Of a DNA stretch of 64,000 bases, positions 1 to 7,964 are shown one piece after another; the stretch's first letter is position 1; every line of letters starts with the position of its first letter. The DNA comes from Microbacterium caowuchunii. GTDB taxonomy: Bacteria > Actinomycetota > Actinomycetes > Actinomycetales > Microbacteriaceae. Where the stretch lies: positions 310,001 through 374,000 of the forward strand of contig NZ_CP044231.1 of NCBI RefSeq assembly GCF_008727755.1, given 5' to 3'. The notes below the pieces were generated by a model that saw nothing but the letters and a program-made list of their open reading frames with translations, searched no databases and had not been told where the DNA came from. Made by a program: the position numbers and the translations under genes.

Positions 1-633
1 TGGCTGGCGCTCGCGAACAGCATCGTCATCTCCGGTGCGATCACGGTCTCCGTGGTGTTCTTCTCGACGCTCGCCGGGTACTCGTTCGCGAAGCTGCGCT
101 TCCGCGGGCGGACCGGCTTGCTACTCGCGGTGATCGCGACGATGGCGATCCCGACCCAGCTCGGCATCATCCCCCTCTTCATGCTCATGGGCGAGTGGGG
201 CTGGATCGGCACCGTGCAGGCGGTCATCGTGCCGGGCATGGTCACGGCCTTCGGCGTCTTCTTCATGCGGCAGTACCTGGTCGACGTCATCCCCGACGAA
301 CTCATCGAGGCTGCCCGGGTCGACGGCGCGAGCATGTGGGGCACCTTCTGGCATGTCGCCCTCCCGGCGGCGCGGCCGGCGATGGCGGTGCTCGCCCTGT
401 TCACGTTCATGGCGTCGTGGACCGACTACCTCTGGCCACAACTCGTCCTGAGCCCCCGCAACCCCAACGTGCAGACCGCGCTCGCCGCGCTGAGCGCCGC
501 CGGCGGGCAGAACCCGGACAACGCCATGGTCCTCGCGGGGGCCGTCCTCTCGGTCATCCCGCTCCTCATCCTCTTCTTCGCGGCGGGCAAGCAGCTCGTT
601 GCGGGAATCATGCAAGGCGCGGTGAAAGGCTGA
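1..633 (+). CDS. Carbohydrate ABC transporter permease (MalG/LacG type), 5' truncated
   Basis: The reading frame is already open at base 1 and 210 residues are visible before the TGA. The protein is an inner-membrane permease subunit of a sugar ABC importer. The cytoplasmic EAA loop that docks the ATPase is clear ([18 protein letters not shown]), followed by a hydrophobic segment ([18 protein letters not shown]) and a C-terminal membrane helix ([19 protein letters not shown]). MalG-type subunits are about 270-300 residues, so roughly the first 70 lie outside the window. The beta-glucosidase gene starts 2 nt after the stop, which suggests import of a beta-linked oligosaccharide such as cellobiose; the substrate is inferred from context only. 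The binding protein and first permease are expected upstream. Confidence 0.92.
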   Translation, partial: WLALANSIVISGAITVSVVFFSTLAGYSFAKLRFRGRTGLLLAVIATMAIPTQLGIIPLFMLMGEWGWIGTVQAVIVPGMVTAFGVFFMRQYLVDVIPDELIEAARVDGASMWGTFWHVALPAARPAMAVLALFTFMASWTDYLWPQLVLSPRNPNVQTALAALSAAGGQNPDNAMVLAGAVLSVIPLLILFFAAGKQLVAGIMQGAVKG

Positions 634-634
634 T

Positions 635-2065
635 ATGACCATCAACACTCCGACGCACTCCCGGGAACGTCCCGAACACTTCGAGGTGGGGTCGGGCTTC
701 CCCGCCGGATTCCTCTTCGGCTCTGCCACCGCCGCATACCAGATCGAGGGCGCCACGGAGGCGGACGGGCGCGGCCCGTCCATCTGGGACACATTCAGCG
801 CCACTCCGGGCAAGATCGTGGGCGGCGACACGGGTGCCGTCGCCGACGACCACTACAACCGTCTCGATACCGATCTCGACCTGATGGCGGAACTCGGCCT
901 CGAGGCCTACCGCTTCTCCATCGCCTGGTCGCGCATCCAGCCGACGGGGTCGGGTGAGGTCAACCCAGCGGGTCTCGACTTCTACCGTCGCCTCGTCGAC
1001 GGGCTCACCGCCCGTGGCATCCGCCCGATCGCGACCCTCTATCACTGGGATCTCCCCCAGGCCCTCGAAGACCTCGGCGGATGGAGGAACCGGGAGACGG
1101 CCTACCGTTTCGCCGAGTACACGCGCCTGGTCGTGGCGGCGCTCGGCGACCGCGTCCCGGTATGGACCACGCTGAACGAGCCGTGGTGCAGCGCGTTCCT
1201 CGGTTACGGGTCCGGGGCGCACGCGCCCGGCGTCACCGACGGCGACGCCGCACTGCGCGCCATGCACCACCTGAACCTCGCCCACGGTCTGGCCGTGCAG
1301 GAGATCCGCGAGCTCGCGCCGCACGCCGAGGTGTCGGTCACCCTCAATTTCCACGTCGTCCGCGGCGATGACAGCGAGGCGGTGCGACGGATCGACGCGC
1401 TGGCGAACCGGTCGTTCACCGGCCCGATGCTGCGGGGTGCCTATCCCGCCGACCTGATCGAGGACACCTCGACGGTGACGGACTGGTCGTTCGTGCTGCC
1501 CGGCGACGACGTGATCATCCACCAGCCGCTCGACTTCCTCGGGGTCAACTACTACTCGACGACCCGGGTGCGCACATGGGACGGGGTGTCCCCTCGCGAG
1601 CGGGCGGACGGGCACAAAGACGCCGGCGGCTCGCCCTGGCCCGGGAGCGAGCACGTGGAATTCCTGCACCAGGAGGGTCCGTTCACCGCGATGGGATGGA
1701 ACATCGCTCCGGACGGGCTGGAGGAACTGCTCGTCTCCCTGAGCGACCGGTTCCCGGATCTTCCCCTCATGATCACCGAGAACGGCGCCGCGTTCGAGGA
1801 CGAGGTCGTCGGCGACCGGGTGCCGGACCGCCTCCGCGTCGACTACCTCCGCCGGCACATCAGCGCGGCGCACCGCGCGATGGGACGGGGCGTGGACCTC
1901 CGCGGATACCTCGTCTGGTCGCTCCTCGACAACTTCGAGTGGGGCTACGGGTTCAGTAAGCGTTTCGGCATCATCCACGTCGACTACGACACGCAGAAGC
2001 GCACGGTGAAGGACAGCGGTCGCTGGCTGGCGGCCCTCATCGAGCGTCGCGCCATCCCGGAGTAA
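635..2065 (+). CDS. GH1 family beta-glucosidase
   Basis: A 476-residue cytoplasmic glycoside hydrolase family 1 enzyme of full length for the family; no signal peptide. It opens after a short variable N-terminus with [15 protein letters not shown]. The acid/base glutamate is in TLNEPW (about Glu182) and the nucleophile in ITENG (about Glu382); the family's aglycone-side segment [12 protein letters not shown] is present. It hydrolyses terminal beta-glucosides. The start is the ATG two bases after the permease stop, so the pair is probably co-transcribed and the enzyme processes the imported sugar. The LacI gene 95 bp downstream on the same strand is the likely regulator. Confidence 0.96.
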   Translation: MTINTPTHSRERPEHFEVGSGFPAGFLFGSATAAYQIEGATEADGRGPSIWDTFSATPGKIVGGDTGAVADDHYNRLDTDLDLMAELGLEAYRFSIAWSRIQPTGSGEVNPAGLDFYRRLVDGLTARGIRPIATLYHWDLPQALEDLGGWRNRETAYRFAEYTRLVVAALGDRVPVWTTLNEPWCSAFLGYGSGAHAPGVTDGDAALRAMHHLNLAHGLAVQEIRELAPHAEVSVTLNFHVVRGDDSEAVRRIDALANRSFTGPMLRGAYPADLIEDTSTVTDWSFVLPGDDVIIHQPLDFLGVNYYSTTRVRTWDGVSPRERADGHKDAGGSPWPGSEHVEFLHQEGPFTAMGWNIAPDGLEELLVSLSDRFPDLPLMITENGAAFEDEVVGDRVPDRLRVDYLRRHISAAHRAMGRGVDLRGYLVWSLLDNFEWGYGFSKRFGIIHVDYDTQKRTVKDSGRWLAALIERRAIPE

Positions 2066-2159
2066 CACGTCGGAGGGTGTGCCATACGCTACACGGAGGG
2101 GCGGATCAGGGGATGCCGCCGGTCGTGCCTGATGAGACGTCGGGGGAGGGAGACAAGGG

Positions 2160-3203
2160 TTGAACATCCAGACGACGGCGTCGTCGAGGTCGCAGATCCC
2201 GACGCTGCGGGCGGTCGCCGAACTCGCCGGAGTCTCCACTTCCACCGCGTCGCGCGTGATCACCGGTTCTCCCCAGGTGACCGAGGATTCCGTCGCGCGC
2301 GTCACCGCGGCGATCGCGGAGCTCGGATACGTCCCGAACCGGGCTGCACGCAGCCTCGTCCGCCGGCAGCCGCAGACCATCGCGATGATGATCCCCGAAC
2401 GCACCGCCGAGTTCTTCGCCGACCCCTACTTCGCGGAGGTGATCCAGGGGGCGGCAGCGTATGCGTCGTCCACGGACTACTCGCTGACCCTGCTGATCGA
2501 GTCGGAGTCGGATCCGGAGAAGACGCATCAGGTTCTCAGCCGCGGCAATGTCGGGGGAGCCTTGATTCTGTCTCACCACAGCGCCTCCGAGGCGTACTTC
2601 ACGCTCTCGCGCTCGCTCCCCGTCGTCTTCGGCGTCCGGCCGCCGGGTGGCGAGGATGCCGACATCCACGTCGTGGACGTGGACAACGTCGCCGCCGCGG
2701 CCCTCGCGACCGGGCATCTCGTGGAGCGCGGCGCGGTGCGCGTGGCCACGATCACCGCGCCGCTCGACACCTCGGCCGGGCGCGAACGGCTCCAGGGCTG
2801 GCGCGACACCCTGGAATCGGCCGGGCTGGCTCCGGGCGGGTGGGAGGAAGGCGACTACACCCCGGCGGGGGGCGCCGCGGCGATGAGGCGACTGCTCGAC
2901 CGGGCCGGTACCTTCGACGCGGTCTTCGTCGCCTCGGCGCAGATGGCGTCCGGGGCGCTGGGGGTCCTGCAATCGAGGGGGGTGCGCGTGCCCGAGGATG
3001 TCGCCATCGCGACGCTCGACAACAACTACTTCTCCACCAGCACGACGCCGCCGCTGACGACGGTCGATCTGCACACGGAGGAGAAGGGCGCCATGATGGT
3101 GCAGGCCCTGGTGCGCCTGATCGAGGGAGCGACGGTCGACACCGAGGTGTTCGTCCCCATCACCCTCGTCGAGCGGGAGTCCACCGCGCTGCGGCGCGGG
3201 TGA
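2160..3203 (+). CDS. LacI-family transcriptional regulator
   Basis: A 347-residue repressor of normal length. Residues about 12-60 form the LacI helix-turn-helix and hinge (LRAVAELAGVSTSTASRVI, then GYVPNRAARSLVRR); the rest is a periplasmic-binding-protein-like sensor domain (FADPYFAEVIQGA, ending VDLHTEEKGAMMVQALVRLIEG). The start is a TTG behind the purine-rich gggagggagacaaggg. A possible -10 hexamer TACGCT sits at 2085-2090. It probably controls the preceding sugar import and beta-glucosidase genes; the effector is likely a glucoside, by inference. Confidence 0.93.
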   Translation: MNIQTTASSRSQIPTLRAVAELAGVSTSTASRVITGSPQVTEDSVARVTAAIAELGYVPNRAARSLVRRQPQTIAMMIPERTAEFFADPYFAEVIQGAAAYASSTDYSLTLLIESESDPEKTHQVLSRGNVGGALILSHHSASEAYFTLSRSLPVVFGVRPPGGEDADIHVVDVDNVAAAALATGHLVERGAVRVATITAPLDTSAGRERLQGWRDTLESAGLAPGGWEEGDYTPAGGAAAMRRLLDRAGTFDAVFVASAQMASGALGVLQSRGVRVPEDVAIATLDNNYFSTSTTPPLTTVDLHTEEKGAMMVQALVRLIEGATVDTEVFVPITLVERESTALRRG

Positions 3204-3289
3204 CCCTCCGCGGACGGTGGCGACGGGGTCCGCGCGGTGTAGGTAGGGCGCCCACCCGCGTGCCCGGGAGCGGGGAGGCGAGCGTCCGG
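3204..3289. other. Short convergent gap without a gene
   Basis: Eighty-six bases separate the convergent ends of the LacI regulator and the SRPBCC gene. The only structure seen is the 8-bp palindrome GGGCGCCC near 3247-3254; there is no clear terminator hairpin with a T-run. Confidence 0.4.
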
Positions 3290-3703
3290 TCAGGCCTCGT
3301 CGAGCAGTCGCTTCAGCTCCTCGATGATCCGGCGGGAGCCGTCCTCGGTCTCAGAGCCCTCGCGCGTTCCCGCCTGCGCTCCCCGATGCGTCAGGGTGAT
3401 GCGGCTTCCGGAGTCCGTCGGCTCGATCTCCCAGTGCAGCGAGCCCTGGTCGTCGGGTGCGCCGTACCAGGTAGCGATGAAGGTGTGCGCAAGACGGCGC
3501 GGCGGCTCGTACTCGAGCACCTCACCGACGATCTGCGCGTCTCCGTCCTCGTCGACGAACTCGATGGGGGAGCCGATGCGCCAGCTGGTACGCGGCGACG
3601 TGCCGAAGTAGTACCTCTTCACGGTGTCGGGATCGGTCAGCGCCCGCCAGGCGGCCGAGGGGGCGGCTGACACCTGCACCTCGTAGATGCGATCGTCGGT
3701 CAT
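3290..3703 (-). CDS. SRPBCC (AHSA1-type) domain protein
   Basis: A 137-residue single-domain START-like/AHSA1 protein: N-terminal RIYEVQVSAAPSAAWRALTD, then YYFGTSPRTSWRIGSP, and a C-terminal helix. Such proteins bind hydrophobic ligands or act as stress-response co-factors; the ligand cannot be told from sequence. The chosen ATG at 3703 overlaps the TGA of the upstream ArsR gene (ATGA), the classic ArsR-AHSA1 pair found across actinobacteria. In-frame codons further upstream lie inside the ArsR gene and are not likely starts. It is probably repressed by its partner. Confidence 0.9.
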   Translation of the reverse strand: MTDDRIYEVQVSAAPSAAWRALTDPDTVKRYYFGTSPRTSWRIGSPIEFVDEDGDAQIVGEVLEYEPPRRLAHTFIATWYGAPDDQGSLHWEIEPTDSGSRITLTHRGAQAGTREGSETEDGSRRIIEELKRLLDEA

Positions 3704-4026
3704 GGTTCCTCTCCTTTCTCCAGGTCTGCTTTGAGCGCGAGCAGTCCCGCGGAGGCGCGTGCTCCGAAATCGTCGATCCAACGCTGGGCGAGTTGGACGA
3801 TCGGCACCGGGTTGAGGTGGCAGACCCGCGCCCGTCCCTCTTTGCGCGACACGACGAGGCCGGCCGCCTCGAGCACGCGTACGTGTTTGAGGACGGCATG
3901 CCGTCCGAGCGGCGCGAGTGCATCGGTGAGCTCGCCGACGCTCTGGCCGTCGCGGTCGCGCAACGCGTCCAGGATCCGTCGACGCGATGGATCCGCGATC
4001 GCCGCGATCACGGAATCGGTGTCCAT
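3700..4026 (-). CDS. ArsR-family winged-helix repressor
   Basis: A 108-residue winged-helix protein (IAAIADPSRRRILDALRD, recognition region RHAVLKHVRVLEAAGLV). No metal-binding Cys pair of the ELCVCD type is present, so it belongs to the non-metal ArsR/AHSA1-partner type. It is the first gene of a two-gene unit, coupled by ATGA to the SRPBCC gene. Its promoter is unusually complete: TTGACA, an 18-bp spacer that is itself a near-perfect palindrome, TAAGGT, then 6 nt to the ATG. That layout argues for leaderless mRNA and direct autorepression. Confidence 0.93.
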   Translation of the reverse strand: MDTDSVIAAIADPSRRRILDALRDRDGQSVGELTDALAPLGRHAVLKHVRVLEAAGLVVSRKEGRARVCHLNPVPIVQLAQRWIDDFGARASAGLLALKADLEKGEEP

Positions 4027-4062
4027 GCGACGACCTTAGGTGACTCCAGAGTCACCTGTCAA
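4027..4062 (-). promoter_or_regulatory. Promoter and operator of the arsR-SRPBCC unit
   Basis: Read on the minus strand: -35 TTGACA (4062-4057), spacer GGTGACTCTGGAGTCACC (4056-4039), -10 TAAGGT (4038-4033), 6 nt, then ATG at 4026. The spacer has 8-bp inverted arms around a 2-bp centre, so a dimer bound there would block polymerase. The -35 box overlaps the stop codon of the response-regulator gene. Confidence 0.85.
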
Positions 4063-4754
4063 TCGGGTGAGCGGACGCCGACGACGCCCAGCTCGTACGC
4101 CTTGATCACCGCCTGCACGCGGTTGGGCAGCTGCAGCTTCGCGAGGATCCGCCCGAAGTGCGCTTTGACCGTCGATTCGCTGAGATGGAGGGTCTGCGCG
4201 ATCTCGACGTTGGTCAGTCCTCGTCCGATGAGGACGAACACCTCCCGCTCCCGCTCGGAGAGGGCGGACAGCGCCTCTTCCGGCGCTCCGGAGTTCCGCT
4301 CCAGGTGCGGGACGGCGACCTCGATGAGCTTGGCGGTGACCCGGGGCGAGACGACGGAATCCCCCGTCCGCACCGCGCGCACGGCGGCGACGAGCTCCTC
4401 CGGCCGGGTGTTCTTCAGGAGGAAGCCGGCGGCTCCCGCCTTCAACGCACCGAAGGCGAACTCGTCACGGTCGTACGTGGTCAGCACGAGCACGCGGGTA
4501 TCCGGGTGGTCGAGCGAGATCTGCTTCGTCGCCTCGATCCCATCCAGATCCGGCATCCGCACGTCCATGAGGACCACATCGGGCTCGAGACGCCGCACGG
4601 ATCGCAGTGCCTCGATTCCGGTCGCGGCTTCGCCCACCACGAGGATGTCGGGCTGGGCTTCGAGGACGAGGCGGAGCCCGTACCGGACGAGCTCCTGGTC
4701 GTCGACCAGCAGAACCCGGATGTCGTCGCCCACCATCGTCTCCTCGGTCATCAT
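4059..4754 (-). CDS. NarL/LuxR-type two-component response regulator
   Basis: About 231 residues. The receiver domain starts IRVLLVDDQELVRYGL with the phosphoacceptor Asp in VVLMDVRMPDLDG (about residue 63-64); the C-terminal LuxR helix-turn-helix is LSEREREVFVLIGRG ... HLSESTVKAHFGRIL. Two adjacent ATGs (4754, 4751) are possible; 4751 would share ATGA with the kinase stop codon. It is the last gene of the ABC-permease-kinase-regulator operon and most likely controls that transporter. Confidence 0.94.
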   Translation of the reverse strand: MMTEETMVGDDIRVLLVDDQELVRYGLRLVLEAQPDILVVGEAATGIEALRSVRRLEPDVVLMDVRMPDLDGIEATKQISLDHPDTRVLVLTTYDRDEFAFGALKAGAAGFLLKNTRPEELVAAVRAVRTGDSVVSPRVTAKLIEVAVPHLERNSGAPEEALSALSEREREVFVLIGRGLTNVEIAQTLHLSESTVKAHFGRILAKLQLPNRVQAVIKAYELGVVGVRSPD

Positions 4755-6004
4755 CCGTCCAGCGGCAGCCGGACGAACACGCGCCACCCGCCGCCGTCCC
4801 GGGGGCCCGCTTGCACCTCGCCATCGTAGAACGCCCCTCTCTCCCGGATGCCGACCAGCCCGCGGCCGGGCGAGTCGATGGGCCGGGCGGGGGCGGACGA
4901 ATCCTGCACCAGGACGGTGACCTCGTCGTCGGCGAGCGCGACCCGCACCCACACGTCCCGCACCTCACGCGCGTGCCGGAGCACGTTCGTCAGGGACTCC
5001 TGCACGATCCGGTAGACGGTCGGTCCGACGGCGGAATCCGACGACAGGACACCGGTGAGCTCGAGCCGGACGGGAAGCCCCGCGGCGACGAACTCCTCGA
5101 CCAGGGCCGGCAGCTCGGCGGGACCGGGGGACGCGGACACCCCCGCGGCGTCGTCCACCCGCGCCAGGAGCCGGCGCACCTCCCCGAGCGTGCGCCGACC
5201 GGTGTCGGCGACCCGGGCGATGACCCGCTGCGACTCCTCGGGGCGCGTCGGGGCCACGGCGCTCGCGCCGTCGGCGAGAGCGATCATCACGGCGAGCGAA
5301 TGAGCGATCACGTCGTGCATCTCGCGCGCGATCCGCTCGCGTTCCAGCGCACGCGCGATGCTCGCCTGCTGATCACGTTCCCGCTTCATCTGCTCCGCGC
5401 GCTCGAGCAGGGCGGCCACATACCGCCGCTGATGTCCGCGGTTGATCCCGAGGAGCGTGGCCACCAGCGTGACGGCGCCGAACACGGCCATCATGCTGAG
5501 CCAGTCCATGGGCCAGGATTCGAGAGGCGAGCGCGGGGCCAGACCGAGGACGGGCGGGCCGAGGCGCACACGCAGCGCCAGGATCAGTGCGGCCGCGCAG
5601 CCTGCCGCCAGAGCCAGGCCGAACGCGCCCCAGGCGCGCCGTGCTCGGCTCGTGAGGCCGACCGTGTACAGCGCGGGGACCACGAGTGCGGCCTCGGCGC
5701 CGGTGCCCCATGCTGCCGAGGCGGTCATCAGCACGAGCAGAGCGAGGAAGGACGCGCGGGGCGCGCGGTGCCGGCAGAGGACGACGGCGACGCCGCCCGC
5801 GGTGAGCAGGAGGATCGGCCAGAGCGGGGTGACGATGGTGGACTCGACCGACAGGTAAGCGAAGGCGGCGGCGAGCAGGAGATAGCCGCCCAGAATCGGG
5901 CCGTCCACCACCAGGGCGCTCCGCGCCCCGGGTCGCGGTGCCGACGCCGGAGCGCCGGGCACCGCGACTGCGGCATCCGGCACTCCGGCGGAGGGCGGTC
6001 TCAC
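4751..6004 (-). CDS. Sensor histidine kinase (HisKA_3/DesK-like)
   Basis: About 417 residues: an N-terminal membrane domain with five or six helices (residues about 30-190), a short coiled coil, the HisKA_3 box ERIAREMHDVIAHSLAVM with phosphorylated His at about 230, and an HATPase domain ending GRGLVGIRERG. The GTG start at 6004 is chosen because it overlaps the upstream permease stop (GTGA); the frame further upstream is non-coding read-through of the permease gene. It has no extracellular sensor domain, so the signal is probably sensed in the membrane, possibly through the ABC transporter encoded just before it. Confidence 0.93.
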   Translation of the reverse strand: MRPPSAGVPDAAVAVPGAPASAPRPGARSALVVDGPILGGYLLLAAAFAYLSVESTIVTPLWPILLLTAGGVAVVLCRHRAPRASFLALLVLMTASAAWGTGAEAALVVPALYTVGLTSRARRAWGAFGLALAAGCAAALILALRVRLGPPVLGLAPRSPLESWPMDWLSMMAVFGAVTLVATLLGINRGHQRRYVAALLERAEQMKRERDQQASIARALERERIAREMHDVIAHSLAVMIALADGASAVAPTRPEESQRVIARVADTGRRTLGEVRRLLARVDDAAGVSASPGPAELPALVEEFVAAGLPVRLELTGVLSSDSAVGPTVYRIVQESLTNVLRHAREVRDVWVRVALADDEVTVLVQDSSAPARPIDSPGRGLVGIRERGAFYDGEVQAGPRDGGGWRVFVRLPLDG

Positions 6005-6846
6005 GCGTCGCGCTTCGTCAGCGCCACCGCGCCCGCGATCAGCGCCGCCGCGGCCCAGGCGGATACGAACAGCCAGCCCGCCCCGGCGCTGATGTGCCCG
6101 CCCCACACGTCGAGGAAGGGGCCTCCCTCTGCGGTCACGCGGGACATCGCGTCCCCGGCATTGCCGAGCAGCATGACCCGCAGCACGCGCGAGAACAGGC
6201 TGTACGGGAGCACGGACGTCAGCACGGGTCCGAGGAGCGTGGCGACGAAGACCAGGATGGCGCCCGCGGTCGTGGAGCGTACGAGCGCACCGAGCCCGAC
6301 CCCGAAGACCGCGCACAACCCGAGGTACGCGGCGGCGCCGAGGAGCGCCGGCAGCACGCCGGGAGAGGTCAGCGGCGCATCCAGTCCGAACTCCGCATAG
6401 ACGGGGTTCGTCACGGCCCAGGACGCGAAGACCGTGACGAGCGCCACCGCCGTCACCGCGCCGCATGCCACGATGGCCTTCGCCCACAGTGCCCGCAGTC
6501 GCTTCGGTGAGGCGAGGAGCGTGGACTGGATGGCGCCCGAGGAGTACTCCGCGCCCATGGACATGACGCCGAGGATACCGGCGATGATCTGCCCGAGGAT
6601 CACCATCGGGATCGTCACGTCGCCGATCGTGCGCTCGAGGGACGGCACCGAAGGGACACCGGAGGATTCCAGGGTGAGGGCGAGGAACAGGCTGCCGCCC
6701 AGCCCGATGGCGAGGATCCCGCCCAGCGCGAGGAACGAGGACGGCAGGCTCGTGAGTTTCAGCCACTCCGAGTGGAGGGTCGCCGCGAACGGGGGGCGCC
6801 GCGTGCGTGCATCGGTGCGGTGGGCCTTGGTGATGAGCGACATCAT
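6001..6846 (-). CDS. ABC-2 type transporter permease
   Basis: About 281 residues with six hydrophobic segments, including FLALGGILAIGLGGSLFLAL, TIPMVILGQIIAGILGVMSM, YLGLCAVFGVGLGALV and the C-terminal AGWLFVSAWAAAALIAGAVAL. The motif MGAEYSSGAIQSTLLASPKR is typical of bacitracin/lantibiotic-type ABC-2 permeases. It pairs with the ATPase upstream; the start ATG at 6846 overlaps the ATPase stop, and its own stop overlaps the kinase GTG. The cargo is unknown; peptide antibiotic resistance is the common role of this arrangement. Confidence 0.92.
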   Translation of the reverse strand: MMSLITKAHRTDARTRRPPFAATLHSEWLKLTSLPSSFLALGGILAIGLGGSLFLALTLESSGVPSVPSLERTIGDVTIPMVILGQIIAGILGVMSMGAEYSSGAIQSTLLASPKRLRALWAKAIVACGAVTAVALVTVFASWAVTNPVYAEFGLDAPLTSPGVLPALLGAAAYLGLCAVFGVGLGALVRSTTAGAILVFVATLLGPVLTSVLPYSLFSRVLRVMLLGNAGDAMSRVTAEGGPFLDVWGGHISAGAGWLFVSAWAAAALIAGAVALTKRDA

Positions 6847-7772
6847 CGGCCGGCTCCTTCCCCGGCGGCGGGCGCCGATCGGTATTCGACGGAGTCTGCG
6901 GTCAGGGCGAGGTAGGCGTCCTCGAGCGACCCTTCGACGGTGGTGATCTCGTAAAGGACCACCCCGGCGGCCGCAGCGGCATCCGCCACCTGCTCCGCGG
7001 TGAGCGACGTGACCTCCACGGCCCCGTCCGGATGGGTGGACACCGTCACCTCGGGGGCGGCGATCGCCGCGATCAGCCGGTCGACGTCGCGGGTGCGCAC
7101 GCGGACGGCCGAGCGGGTGGCGCCCGCGACGACCTCGCGCATCGGGCCGTCCGCGAGGATCCGTCCCTGCCCGATCACGATGAGGTGATCCGCCGTCTGG
7201 GTCATCTCGCTCATCAGGTGCGATGAGAGCAGCACCGTCCGTCCCTCCGCCGCGAGCCGGCGGAGCAGACCCCGGATCCACAGGATGCCCTCCGGATCCA
7301 GCCCGTTGACCGGTTCGTCGAGGATGATGGCCTGCGGATCGCCGAGGAGTGCGGCCGCGATGCCGAGCCGCTGACCCATACCGAGGGAGAACCCGCCGAC
7401 GCGCTTGTCCGCCACGGCGTCCAGCCCGGCGATATCCATCACCTCGCGCACCCGCTCGGCTCCGATGCGGTGCGTCGCCGCGATCGCCAGCAGATGCTTG
7501 TACGCGGTACGGCGCCGGTGCGCGGCGCGGGCGTCGAGCAGGACTCCCACCTCGCGCAACGGCGCGGGAAGCTCCCGGTACGGCCGTCCGTTGACCTCGG
7601 CCGTGCCCTCCGTGGGACGGTCGAGTCCCACGATCATGCGCATCGTCGTGGACTTGCCTGCGCCGTTCGGGCCGAGGAAGCCGGTCACTCGGCCCGGCTC
7701 GACCGTGAAGTCGATGCCGTCCACCGCCACCTTCCTGCCATAGCGCTTCGTCAGGGATCGAACCCGGATCAT
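6843..7772 (-). CDS. ABC transporter ATP-binding protein
   Basis: A 309-residue cytoplasmic ATPase: Walker A FLGPNGAGKSTTMRMI, signature FSLGMGQRLGIAAALL, Walker B AIILDEPVNGLDPEG, H-loop LLSSHLMSEM. The extra C-terminal 90 residues are usual for ABC-2 drug-export ATPases. First gene of the four-gene operon, with GAAAGG about 8 nt before the ATG. An 8-bp inverted repeat covers the likely -10 region upstream. Confidence 0.95.
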   Translation of the reverse strand: MIRVRSLTKRYGRKVAVDGIDFTVEPGRVTGFLGPNGAGKSTTMRMIVGLDRPTEGTAEVNGRPYRELPAPLREVGVLLDARAAHRRRTAYKHLLAIAATHRIGAERVREVMDIAGLDAVADKRVGGFSLGMGQRLGIAAALLGDPQAIILDEPVNGLDPEGILWIRGLLRRLAAEGRTVLLSSHLMSEMTQTADHLIVIGQGRILADGPMREVVAGATRSAVRVRTRDVDRLIAAIAAPEVTVSTHPDGAVEVTSLTAEQVADAAAAAGVVLYEITTVEGSLEDAYLALTADSVEYRSAPAAGEGAGR

Positions 7773-7787
7773 CTGTGCACCTTTCGT

Positions 7788-7809
7788 CGCCTTCGACGCT
7801 ACGAAGGCG
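7788..7809 (-). promoter_or_regulatory. Inverted repeat over the ABC-two-component operon promoter
   Basis: CGCCTTCG and CGAAGGCG form perfect 8-bp arms around ACGCTA. On the minus strand the centre reads TAGCGT, a good -10 hexamer, 16-40 nt before the ATPase ATG. This could be the operator bound by the operon's own response regulator; it could also fold as an RNA hairpin. Confidence 0.5.
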
Positions 7810-7903
7810 CACGGCGTTCCACATCCGCCTGCGGTCGCGACTTCGGCGCCCGACCAGTACCCAGGTCCATACGTCCGGGCGTGTGCGCGGGTGGCCGGCT
7901 CGC

Positions 7904-7964
7904 GTCACCCGGGGAGTTCGGCGGGCCCGATCCGTGTCACCCGGGGAGCTCGGCGGGCCCGATC
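7904..7964. repeat. Tandem duplication of the lipase-maturation-factor 3' end
   Basis: Two 29-bp copies (7904-7932 and 7936-7964) differ at one base. The second contains the last codons and TGA of the minus-strand gene; the first lies beyond the stop and is untranslated. It looks like a local slippage duplication. Confidence 0.8.

Noticed and set aside
608..2404. A 598-codon open frame on the minus strand opposite the beta-glucosidase
   Set aside because: It is antisense to a GH1 gene with full catalytic motifs; its product is Arg/Val/Asp-rich without any motif. High GC produces such frames throughout the window.
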